Part shown: in pieces, positions 1 through 12,400 of the stretch
Layout: every line of letters begins with the position of its first letter
Position numbering within the stretch: the first letter of the stretch is position 1
Origin: Patiria pectinifera
Taxonomy: Eukaryota > Echinodermata > Asteroidea > Valvatida > Asterinidae
DNA length: 64,000 bases
Reading direction: 5' to 3'
Assembly (NCBI GenBank): GCA_029964075.1
Contig: CM057140.1
Span: 8,388,643-8,452,642 of the forward strand
The notes under the pieces: model-generated
Told to the model about the DNA's origin: nothing
Databases searched by the model: none
What the model saw: the letters and a program-made list of their open reading frames with translations, nothing else
Program-made: the position numbers and the translations under genes

Positions 1-319
1 GAGATTTATATTCGAGATTTAAATTATAACACCCCAGCCAACCCCGTTTGGAAAATCCTGGATCCGCCATTGTATTGATACGCTGTGTCTACTTCATCAC
101 AGTTCAAAACATCAAGCCAACCCAGATTACGATCTTCAACTCCCACCAAACCATTTTCTTAGTTCAGAGCTCCTATTTTGCTAGTTTAATAGCGATTGCA
201 ATGCGTGTATTGCGATATTGAATACTGCTATTCTGATAGGCTGTGTTAGAATGGGGGTTACTTGCTTCAAAAATCGACCTATTTACCACTTTTCTATTTA
301 CTTCTGTTGTATTACCCAG

Positions 320-453
320 GTCTAGTGACTCAGTTATGTCAGGAACATGATGATAGCAAGTGTGATCAGCTCACAGACCGGCTACTAGACATCTCACAGT
401 CAGTATTAGGCCTGGATACCAGACTAGCACACAATCAGGCTGCTGAAATACAG
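320..453 (+). CDS. TEX11: TEX11 exon 1 of those visible
   Basis: Acceptor TTACCCAG and donor CAG|GTAGAT bound this exon. The first two bases finish a split codon, then 44 codons follow (residues 1-44), including LDISQSVLGLDTRLAHNQ. The ORF continues upstream into a hydrophobic stretch, but that is intron: the split codon requires an earlier exon outside the window. Confidence 0.85.
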
Positions 454-3400
454 GTAGATAGTGAAGTAACAACCAAATTACCTTTTATGTGTATAGAAAC
501 TTTTTGTGCCATAATTAATTGTACATGTAGTACCTATTGACTAGTGATGTGGACACTATTTCATTAGTGTGCAACCTGGCCAATTGAACATCACAGATGG
601 CCTTGTTTCCCCAGATGACAACGTTTTCCAGGAAATGCAATAATCTGCGCATAATGCCTATCAAGTTTGTTTTATATAACAACATTGTCCATACTATCAG
701 ACACTGGCAAGACTTGACTCAAGACAGTAACTTTTCATGAACTTGTCCTTATCAATGATCCCCATAGATCGTATACAACCCTAACCTTCCCAAATCCTCC
801 AAAATCCTCTTTGCAAAATGGAGGATTTTGCAGGATTTGAGGCTATGAAAAAAAAGTGTGGCTGATTTTGGAGGATGCACTGTGTCAAGGTCTTGGGCTG
901 GACCTTTTGTTGTTTATGCTCAGTCGTGCACAAATTTAGGCCTACATGTAGATACTTTTAATCCTCTGCACTGCTCCAGGATGTCACTGTCTCAGTCTGC
1001 CTCAAAATATTGACAGTGATTGCTGGAGGATTTTGCACTGGTCACCATTACAAGGTCACCATTACAAGGACCACATTCAAGAAATAACGGAGGATTTTTG
1101 CAGGATTGAGGCTGTTAGCAATTTTTACATGGAGGCAGTTGAAGTATTTTGCAGGATTGAGGTTGCATCCTAGCAAAAATGCCTATGGAATTGGGGTTTA
1201 AGCTGATCAGGAGAATGAACTGATCTTTTTACTTTTATTTTGTTCGAACCCAGTTGCAGAATTCTGCTTTCTCACTATGGAATGTTGCAGTGGCAAGAAC
1301 AACTGGCGAATCATTGCATCAAGAACTCAACGCCAAAGGTAGGGGTGTACATCAGCAGCGTATATGCATCTTAGATACAAGCCTGTCATCTTAGCATAAT
1401 ACTTTAGAGATTCTACCTTGCATAAGATTGTAACTGCCATGATATTTTGTTACTGTTAGCTAATGATAAGACTTAAACTACAATCCCGGCCGAATCTTGC
1501 TGGGCCCCCCTGCCCAGGCCCCCGGTCAATGTTGTCTCTCATTGCGTGGTCTGTGCTCCAGCTGGAGATAACAGCATTGACCGGGGGAGAACGGGAGTTG
1601 GGGACCGGGAGAGGTATGCTTGTTGTGACGTGTCCCAACCATTTTGGTTGGGATTGTAGCATTGTTGTTGAATGTCGAAATTGTAAAAAAAAAAAAATGG
1701 CTCTGGACATTTCCATTTTAATGATATTTTTCTGTAGTAAGATTTCAAAGTTTGTAAAATATCATTCGTAACTTGAGTAATAAGTAACCGAACTAACAAG
1801 TTTGGTTAGAGAACAGGTCATTTGACTAGCTTGACTCGGGTAAATTGGCAGATGAGTTAGTCATGAGAGCCAGGTTAATGGAACCCTCACTTCCCCTTAC
1901 ATGTCAAAGGTCAACCGGTTGTGGAATAACGACTTTAGTTCTTGATGTTTTGCAATTTCTGAATCTTTCCCACTCTTTGGTTGCCATATTTGTCAGCTTC
2001 TTGAGATTAACAATGCATGAGTGTAATGTAATTCCTTGCCTACCCCGCTTTGGTGGCTGTTCAGGATGAGCCACAAGAATGACATGCAAGCTCAGTAATC
2101 TAAAGACATGGAGCTACCTTGAGCCGACACAAGTGAGCTAATCAAATGCACAATATTTGAAGTCGGGACTGCAGTACGTATTGAAATGAAACCAACTTTT
2201 GACTGTACATGCACTTATTTCTTCCCCACAGTCAGACACATTGCCTGCAATCTGGCCTCCTCTATCCCATCTTCAAGTGAATCCTTTGTCATGCTCAAGA
2301 AGCAGATAACTGTAAGTTCATTCAATTCTAGCGTATTTCACCAAAAAGGTTGTTTGTGACAGTTTATGTGTTTTGCATCTTTTGCCATAAACTGTATCAT
2401 ATACTTGCTGCATTTATTTCAGTGGTATTACTTAACCTAAGGGTCACTTAACCCTAACCGCCCTGAATATTTCAAAACCCTATTTGCCAAAGAGGAGGAA
2501 TTTGGAGAATTGAGGTTAAACATGGCAAAAGTGCATTACTGATTTCGCAAGATGCACTTTGTCAAGGTCTTGGGCCGGACCTTGTGTTGTTTTTGCTCAT
2601 AAATATAGGCCTGGATTATGCTTGAAATCCTCCGTACTGCTCCAGGATGTCACTGGTCAAGCCTCAACAAATTGACAGTCACTGCCGCAGGATTTTGCAG
2701 GATTCAGGCAATGGTCACCCCTCCACGGACCATATTCAAGAAATAATGGAGGAATTTGCAGGATTGAGGCTATATGCTATTTTTCCATGAGGCCAATTGG
2801 TGGATTTTGCAGGATTGAGGCTACATCATAGCAAAAAGACCTAGGGAGTTGGGATTAAGGAACTCATTTTTGCTTGATTTTTTATTTACTTTTGTAGATG
2901 GCAGGCAGAACTGGGCGTGCATGGCTGGGTGAGTTGTAACACTTCCCTACCATTCACAAATATTGAAATCGGCATTGATGTTTCCTTGTGTAACATGCAT
3001 ATTGTCTTGTCAGTAATATCTTACTATATTTCATTCAATTGTCAAATCTTTTTTCCTTGTTTACCAGCAATTATATATTGTTGCCACATTGAGAACAAGT
3101 TCAAAACTTAAAAAATATGGTTTTACCTTCGGACAATTGTGTGATTCAAATATATGATTGTGTTCTAGATTGCCAGAAACCTACCATGGCTGACCAGTCC
3201 TTGAGCTTAGCATTGGATGTAAGTAACGGAATTGAAGTCTCAAACAAAATGTGATGGATGTGGCAGTATACAAATAATGACTGTTTATGAGTGCAGTGAT
3301 TACAGTAATTTCATGAGGTGACAGATGGAATGTTCCATTCCATGAGGCGAAGCCGAGTAGAATGGAACGTTCCATCTGTCACCGAATTGAATTGTTCTTT

Positions 3401-6400
3401 CCATGGCACGAATAAGAAACATTCTTTTTGTTTGTTTATACAATGCCTGATTGAATCCTTGTCATCTGATTGGTTACTTGTAAACTCGCCCTATGAATGT
3501 TCAGCATCAGAGCCATCAGAGCTGTGTTATAACCCAACCGACGGTTGACCGTGCAGTGGAAGTTCTATTTACCTTGGAATGGAACTTTAATTGCGGTGCG
3601 GCTGCGCTGTGCGTTGGGATGAATAAATTCAATGACACGTGATCAAGGACCCACCAATCAGATGACAGGGATTTATTCAGGCATTGTATAATTTAGAAAA
3701 ATAAAAGGGTTTTAGTGGAAGTGAAAATGACTGGTTCCAGGGCGTTGGGTGATTTGACACAAAGCAGCGTCACAATCAGCTAATACTGACGGACCAGTAA
3801 TTAAGCTCTACTTGCCTGACAAAACATGGCATTTGGTTCATCACACCTCATACATATTCAGCTCCATTATCAAAAATTGACAGTCCTGTTCAAAATCTCT
3901 CCCTCATAAAGTTTTATAATTAGTGTGGTACCAACAAAAACCTGACTTTTGTTGACGTCATGAAAGTCACTAGCTTTTCACTTGAAGTACAGAATGACCC
4001 TGATGATGTCATCGGTGATAGTTAAAGTTGAGTGCAATTTGTGTCACAGTACATCGTGTCCCAAAATACCCGCAACTTTCTTTGGCGAGCCTCTAGCGTT
4101 GGCGCAGAAACATGCACCGCCGTTATTTTTATACCATTTTAAAGCTTGGAATCTTAACTTTATCTCTGGCGAGTTTTGGTTTGATATTTAACCCTAACAG
4201 TCCTGAATCCTCCAATTTCAATATGATTTTGCACACCCCCTAGGGAGTTAGGGCTAAAGAGTTTAGAAATTAGTCGTGTTCAAATAAAGACATGTTGAAA
4301 ACAAACTCAACCGATTACAAGAGAAATCGATGATGCAGTATACATCATCAGATGCAAACTCGAGGCAAGCTGTTGAAATAACAAAAAATAGTTGATTTTA
4401 CGTTGAAGTTGAAACAAAGAACAAGATTGTGTATTTAAGGTGTAGTTTACGTGGATCGGAAAAAAAAAGGAAACACAGAAAGTAAAAGGCAACGAGATCG
4501 TCACATCATGAACATGATGAAGCATTTCCAGATTAGAAAAAATGCGCATGATTGATTTTCCTTGAAATCGGTTGAGTTTGTTTTTGATATGCCTATATTT
4601 AAACACAAATAATTTAAAAACCCTTTTGAATATAAAACCAATACATACCAGGGATAAACTTAAGATTCCAAGCTTTAAAATGATATTAAAATACTGGCGG
4701 TACGTGTTTCCGCGGCGACGCTAGAGCCTCGCAAAAAAATGTTGCAGGTATATTGGGACGTGCTGTAGACTTTTATTGTCTATTCCAAATTAACTGGTTT
4801 TTTTTCTTTTTTATGTTAATTTTTTTTTTTAACTAATGTTCAGGGATTGGAGAAGATGAAAACGATGTTGGAATCTTCTCCTGGTGGTTCATCAGATGAA
4901 TGGCATGAAGCCCAGCAACATCAGTGCCTAGAAGTAGAAAGAGAAGCATTCAAGATATATGTCACTAAGGGAGAGGCGGTGAGTAGTGCTGTGCATCAGG
5001 TCCGGTTGACCAGGCCAAACTGACCCGAAACATTATAAATATGTATTATAACTGAAACCGATCTGAACTGCCTAAAACCGACCCAAACTGACCCGAAACC
5101 GAACCAACCCGAAAAAAACTAAATATATTGCTTGGGCAACTGTGGCTGCTTTTTGTGCCTGAACTTCCCTGCGTCGCGTGAAAATCGTCATCTCTCAGTA
5201 ACTGAATCATACTGTGCGGCACTCACAATGTGACCTACTGGTGGACCTACATGTTATACACCGTGCGTGATAGACCGCAAGTCATTTTGGTTGTACAGGG
5301 TTTCGATTTCGGGTTGGATTTGCACAACACTATCTGTGAGTGACTTGTGTCTATAAATGGGAATAAAGTTATAGTTTGATGTCAAATTCTGTTGAGCATT
5401 ATGGTTCCTCCATCCATGTGTTTGCCATGTTAAAATACTCAAATATATTAAGTTATTACTATTCCATTGTAGACACCTCCGAACTTATCCCAAAAATCCA
5501 TGTTTTTTTTTGTTTTGTGTTTTTTATGTAGTTGGTTATGCATGATGAGCATGAAGTTGGACTTCACTGGATTCAGAAAGCGAAAGCACTCCTTCCACAG
5601 ATGCCAAAAGAGGTAACCAGCCCAGCCCATATTTTAAATTTGTATTTTTCGGTTTTTCCCTTCATTAAAGGGTGCATGCAGTATCATTTTTTTTAATGCA
5701 CTCCTTGGAAATGCACCTTTGTGTCCCATTTGTGTCCCCTTTGTGTTACCTAGTTTGTGAGGCCAAATGCTCACTAAAGTTGGAATTGAACCCACTTGCT
5801 CCTGTTTACTGGTGCAGATGTCTTACCACTACACTATCAAGCTTAGTTGATTTGAATCTGAAAAACATATGCCATTGTCATATGAAATTTGGAGTCCTGT
5901 GAAATCTTGTCCCTCTACCATGTATGGACTGCAAACTTAACACACGGCATGCACAATACAACCAGGGAGTCTCTTATTCATGGAGTCCACATTTTACACT
6001 ACACCATAACCAAAGTGACATTTCATGTTTTTGATTCACAGAAAGACAGCTTTTCAATTTTCCTGAGTTTGCATTTCTTGTTTTCAGTCTTCCTATCTAG
6101 CAATGCTGTGCTACAACTTTGGCTGCGACACTCTGGACAAGAAATACTACAAAGCCACCATCGCATGGCTCAGGTAACTAGGCTTTGGAGAATTTGAGAA
6201 TAGACATAAGACATAATGACGTCACGCTTTGTTTACATGTGCGCTTTTCTATGGGAGCCAGGTGGGCATGAGTGGCTGGCATCCCCACCTGGAACCCATA
6301 GGAAAGCACATGTGTAAACAAAGCATGACGTCATTATACAAATAATGAATGTTTGTGAGTGCAATGGTAAGAATAATTTCATGAGGTGACAGATGAAATT

Positions 6401-9400
6401 CGCCTCGTGGAATGGAACATTTCATCTGTTATCGAATGAAATTATTCTTTCCATTGCACGAATGTGAAATATTCATTATTTGTTTTATATAACGCCTGAA
6501 TAAATCCTTGTCATCTGATTGGTTGACTTTTAATAGGCAATTTATTCAGGTTAAAAACTGTTGAGAAGTTCGACAAGTTCATCAAGTTTATATAAATGCA
6601 AACTGTTCAACAGGTTGAGAACAATCATATTCAATTTATCTCGATTTGAAACAGTGCCACCACCAGCAGCAGTGACACCGTGCAATGGAAGTTCTATTCA
6701 CCGTGCAATAGAACTTCCATTGCACTGTGCGCTGCCGTGCGTTGGTACGAATAATTCAATGACATGTGATCAACGATCCACCAATCAGATGACGGGGATT
6801 TATTCAGGTGTTGTATAATATGTCTTATCTTTTGGCAGGCACACAACTTGGAAGTACCAAAAAAAAGAGGAAATTCCAATCTGTCCAAGACTTTGTAGAG
6901 TGTTTTTCAATTTTTCATGGCATAATTGTGAAGTGAAAAACGAGGAAATCAGCTGATCCGAGGAAAAGTTGCATGCCTGTATCGGTCAGTGCTTGCACGT
7001 GCTTTTTATAAGTTCACTTGGATCTTGTGAGTAGGTAATGGCACCCTCTATAGTTCTGTATGGATCCCATTATGACTAATAAAACAACACATTGATGATG
7101 GACAGTAAACGTGCGGACAGTAATGTTTTCCATGAAATTGTGCAGTTACTGAGTTATGAGGATTTCTTGATTGTTTCCCTTTTGGTCTTTCCCCGGGCAT
7201 TACTTGACAACACTGTTATTTATTTACTATTACATGTTTCTTAACCTAGAGAGAGTCTTGAGCTGGGTAAGGGGGAGCATCCTATTGAACCAGAATTACA
7301 GGTGAGCTTTGCTTTACGTTTTCCTATTTTCAATCTTATGTGTAACTCTCCCATACATGCACACGACCTTATTCCCAAAGCTGCCTGAAGGTGTTCTTTG
7401 TGATGACACAGATCAGTCGGTGACTGACTTTTCAGGATCAAGCTGCGCCTGAGCTATGACCATCGGCGACATATCAGTTACCATGTTTTGTGAACTGCAA
7501 TGATAATAAGATGATCGCCATCAGTCGGGGCTCAAAATAAAATAAACAGCCGCAAGAGCAGAACAATTTCTGTTCTCGACAGACGGGAATCAATCGCAGT
7601 CGACCTGTGTGATGTTACGACATTGTTCGTGCTTACAGATCATCTAATTTTATTGTGAATCGTCGCGTCGTTGGTGACAAGATCATGGTAGCAATTATTT
7701 TGTGTCGGGATGATGCTTGATCCGTGATAATCACACAGTTTCTCAGTTTTGCAACCTGAGCATGACTTTTGTGCTTGATGCCGATATGGTTCCATCGCGG
7801 TCGACTTTCGAGGCAAGCTTCAAGGTACATGTATCTGCTGTGCTATTGGGTAAAATCACTTTAAAATCCCTCAGGTATCTTTGGTACAAACATGGAACGT
7901 GCCATGCTCAAAGGAAATACACAATCCATGCACCCTGTCTCAGGAATTGTTTGGTAATGGATATAAGATTATTCATAAGATGGAATTTTGCGTTGGGGTG
8001 ATGTAAATCAAATTAGGTTTTGCCCTTCCTCGACGTATAAACACTGTATACTCAGTGTGTTACCTCCCGAGTGAAAGTTGGAAAAAATCACTCGGGTGAG
8101 ACTCGAACCAACGACCTCCTGCCTTCCAGTGCAAACGTCTTACCACTCGACCACCGAGCTAACGGGATCGGTTGGCTGGTTCGAATCTGATGTACATAGC
8201 AGCGGATATAAGATTAAAGAGTGAAGCAAGCTGGTTTTACTCAGCCTGGCAATTTTCAAAGCTGAGATCACTGCAATATTAAAGATGTATTCCATCATTT
8301 GTAATTTGTGCATTTTGTTCGTTTGAAGCAACAAAAGTGTTCAAAATCTAATGAAGGATACTGAACAACTAACCTGATGAAGTGTCAGTTCAGCTTCAGC
8401 TGTATATTCCGAGAAAAACAGCATTCTAGGATCTCAATTTCAAATCAAAAATTGCTGAATCATGTTTTGAATTGTTTTGAATTGCAGCTATACGCGACGT
8501 CGCGCACTGATCCGACGAATTATAGCAACCGTGCGGGCCTGTGCGTCATGCTAATGCTTGCGCGCACTGCGCCGAATAACAAAACGAACTACTAATTTAA
8601 ATTTTCCTACGGTGCGTCTTAAGACGCACCGTTGGAAAGGCCTTCTTTCGTTGATTACTTCAAAATGATAGCTTGCCAGAAAGATTAATTTTACAGGGAG
8701 TTTAGTCCACTTACTATCTTTGAACCAAGTATGATTTTTAACAATAATACGCCAGTTACTTTTTTCGGATGGCTGCAAATGATGGACTATAGCTTTAAGT
8801 TCTTTTTTTATTTGTTTGTGTTCAGGCCAGGACCCTGCGTTTGCTAGCTAGTACCTACCTAGACTGGGACCCGGAGCAGTATAGTCAGAAAGCTCTGAAT
8901 GCAGTCGGCTTGGCTAATGCTGTGAGTAATGAGTCATTGAAACAACAAAGTTTTCTTGTACATTGGGAGATGCATACTGTGTGTATAGTGCTAATTAGCC
9001 TAAATAGATTATTGAATTCTTCCAATGTTAAATTCCATCATACCAGATATTCACACACTTTATCTGTACATTGTAGCATAAGAGGAGTTTTTCAAGGAAA
9101 AGCATGAAAGACCTTTCTTACAGGATAAATATAATAAGCCTTATTCACGAGTCGGCCATATTAAATTGAAAGCGAGGTAAAATGTTCATTTTTGGAACTT
9201 GCAAAAAGAAATGAAAGCAATGAAATAAAGTTAATTACAAATTGATACCAGTCTGCTCTGATGAATAATTTGAATTTTGTGATTAATGAAACGCCAACGT
9301 TTTAAGCCAAATAAAAAAAAAATGGGGGAAGGGGCGAGGGGATTGGAGGTAAAAAAAAAAACCAGCTCTGTCAAAAATTAATTGTTTTCATAGAAATTCT

Positions 9401-12400
9401 TAATGCGACCCCCCCCTGCTCTGACACCCCCCCCCCCTAAAAAAATATACTGGTATAACGTCCGCCTGTGCGCAAAATACGGACAGAACCAGCTTGATTA
9501 GGAGGTATTTGTACACTATTCTGTAATATAGTGTTAATAATCGTTGGAATTGAACAGCGCCCCCATTGAAAGTATGGTACGAACCCACCCCCCCCCCCCT
9601 TCCCACCAACTTTTTGATTTTATGGAGGCCAAGTGTCTGGAGTAAAAATCTGTCTACATTTCAGAATTGTTTGCTGATGAAAACCTCCCCCCTGCAAGAA
9701 TTCCTGGACCCGCCCCTGCACAGAGTCTAAAATGTTTTTCCACTTCCCCTGCCCTGCATTTGTATACAGGCTAGTTAAAAAAAACAACAATCAGATCACA
9801 TTCAGGTAAACACTGTGACTAGTCAAATTCCATCAACAGAAAAAATAGGTAACCCCCAGGTTCAGCTGGCATATCAGTCACCTCCAGTCAAAGCATGGCT
9901 ATATCAAATTAACAAGGGAATTCGTAACTGTTAAAAAGAGTTACTTGATTGGTTGTGACTGGTGTGATGGTGTAGCTGAATTTGTCAGCCAGAGAGTGTG
10001 GTTTATGCCCCTCTCACACCAATCCAAGACCAGTGCGAGGTCACTTTGGAAATGCAATTTTTTTCAACAGTATCCGTGGTCTCCATTTTTTTGTCCGTTT
10101 TTTGATGCCAGCATGTTTTTACTTGGTGGTACCCGTTTTAACTTCGTGAGTAATCCGTGGCCACCTCGGAAACACCACGAGACCAACCCGTGCTCATGTC
10201 CGTTTCGTGGAATTCACGGACTGCACGCCGACGACATCTCGTGGCCATGATGACTTTGGCGCCAGCTCGAGACTACTACGTGGTGTCAGTGGTGACTACG
10301 GCGCCAGCTCGAGATTACTACGTGTAGTCCTTGAGCACTTCGTTGCCAACTCGTGGACCTTTCGTGGACTCCTGAGCTCACTCTGACGTACCATCGAGTA
10401 CCGCGTAATGAAAACGGCCGTAAAACAGGCCAACAATCAATTACAGGCCATCCTGTTAAATCCGATGTAACTTCAGCCCAACCTTGAGAACACTATGAGA
10501 GTACTTCGAATAAGCCGTATTGAACACGTTCTCAATTTGGCAATACATTTCCGAAGTGCACACGTTTCAGTTTTTCAACATGTCCAAAAACTTTTTGGGT
10601 GATCCGTGGAGCATCCATGAGAATCAGCCCACAGAAGGAACTTGTGGTTAGTTCTTGGCAACCCGTGAGATCCGATTCCATTTCGTGGTTACTTTGATTT
10701 TTTTACTTTTGCGCCCACGGACACCTCGAAGTGGCCACGAAATGGCTTCACGTATTGGTGTGAGAGGGGTCTTAAAGGGAAAGTGAAGGTAAAAAGGTTG
10801 CATTTGATGGGAATTACATGTACTGGGAGTGAAAGTTCTATCTTTCTCAATCGAGTTGGTTAAGTTAAAGATAGTGTTTATTTGTTTCCTTCAGGAGCAT
10901 AGCCACCCATCAGGTCTCCATCTCAAGATTAAGATTCTACTTTGTACACACGGCAGTGATGTCAGGATTAGAGGAGGTAAATTCTGAATAAAGCTTTTAG
11001 TGGCTGATCACAAGCTTGTGAATTTAGTTGTTGATTGTTGAAGGACATCTGTGTCGGTATTGAGTTGTAGCTTTAGGCTTTACAAAAACCCTAAAAGGGT
11101 TATTATGTCTGGCATAAAATTATTTAAAAAGCTCCTTTTTTTAGAACTCACCTAGGCCATTTGTCTATAAAATAGGCTCTGCAAACAAACGAATCAACAA
11201 GGAGTTCTAGTTCAGTTGTTTTGGCTTTAGCGCCATGTGTGTGTCATGACGGCAATCAGTTGTTGGAAACCTTAAGTCCTATCATCAAGTATCTTTTGAT
11301 TTTCCAAAGTTATCCTGAAGGAACCAAGACAATTCCTGAGGAAATATATTTAAGTACAAAACATTGGGAGTGTGTCTTCATGTTATGTATCAGTCTACTA
11401 TTAAGACAACAGTTCATAAAATCATTCCTCAAAACAACAAACTACATTTCAAACTCTTGTATAATGGAATATATTGCATTCGAGAAGATGTTATTGTAAT
11501 ACTGGGTTTCCCCTTCACTGATGTAATTTTATAACACTGTAAACTCTGTGCTGTCTGAAATCTAAGTTCACTCGGTTGGGATTTGAACCCATGACCTCCT
11601 GCTTACTAGTGCAGGTGTCTAAACCATTTGACCGCCATGCTTGCCATGGTCGGCTGGAGAAACAAGTAAATCGCGTACTTCTTGAGCGATCTCCGGCTGG
11701 AGAGAACCGACTATGTAGGCGAGTTTTGTGTCCTGTACCGTGATGTTGCTGGTGAGAAATTGAGTCTCAACCTGGGAAAACCAAAGTTTGGGGTCATTTC
11801 GCCAAAATGGCGGCAGTTTCAGACTCACTGCTGCCATGGGCGCAGATTCAACAGGAACGGGCTTAGGTTCCACAGGAGGGTCCGACTCGGCCATTAGGGT
11901 CACCAATTTGTGGTATATATTGTTATGTGCCAACGTCGAATCACCTCAGATGATTGATGTTTAAGCCTGTCTGATGATCGAGGGCCTGCAGCGTAGTTAA
12001 GTCTGATGACGGTGCACCGCGACGTGATTGGAGCTGTATGTGTCGTCGAACAACAGTTTGGATTTGATCCACAGAGTATGGCAATTATAACGTTCACGAA
12101 AACTAACGGTTATGTACAGTTGACAGAGACGAAATGGACGAAGATATGTACTAATGACGAGGACGAAAATATATACAGTAGAACACGATGAAAGCGGATG
12201 AAAGCTTGATGAAATCGACGTAGTAAATTGACTGAATGTAACGAGAACAAAGATGGCGATATTTACATGTGCGTTTGTTTGTTGGAGTTTTTATGTCTCT
12301 GCAGTGCAACGCACTTTGACCTTTGGCCACAGAAAAGGTATCAGCCAAAAGGACACAATTGGAAATTGTTTTACTTGTCGCTACAAGTTGATAGGAGGGT

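Noticed and set aside
262..540. 92-residue frame starting MLQKSTYLPLFYLLLLYY, looking like a signal peptide
   Set aside because: The hydrophobic start is intron sequence before the acceptor TTACCCAG at 319; only 320-453 is a TEX11 exon.
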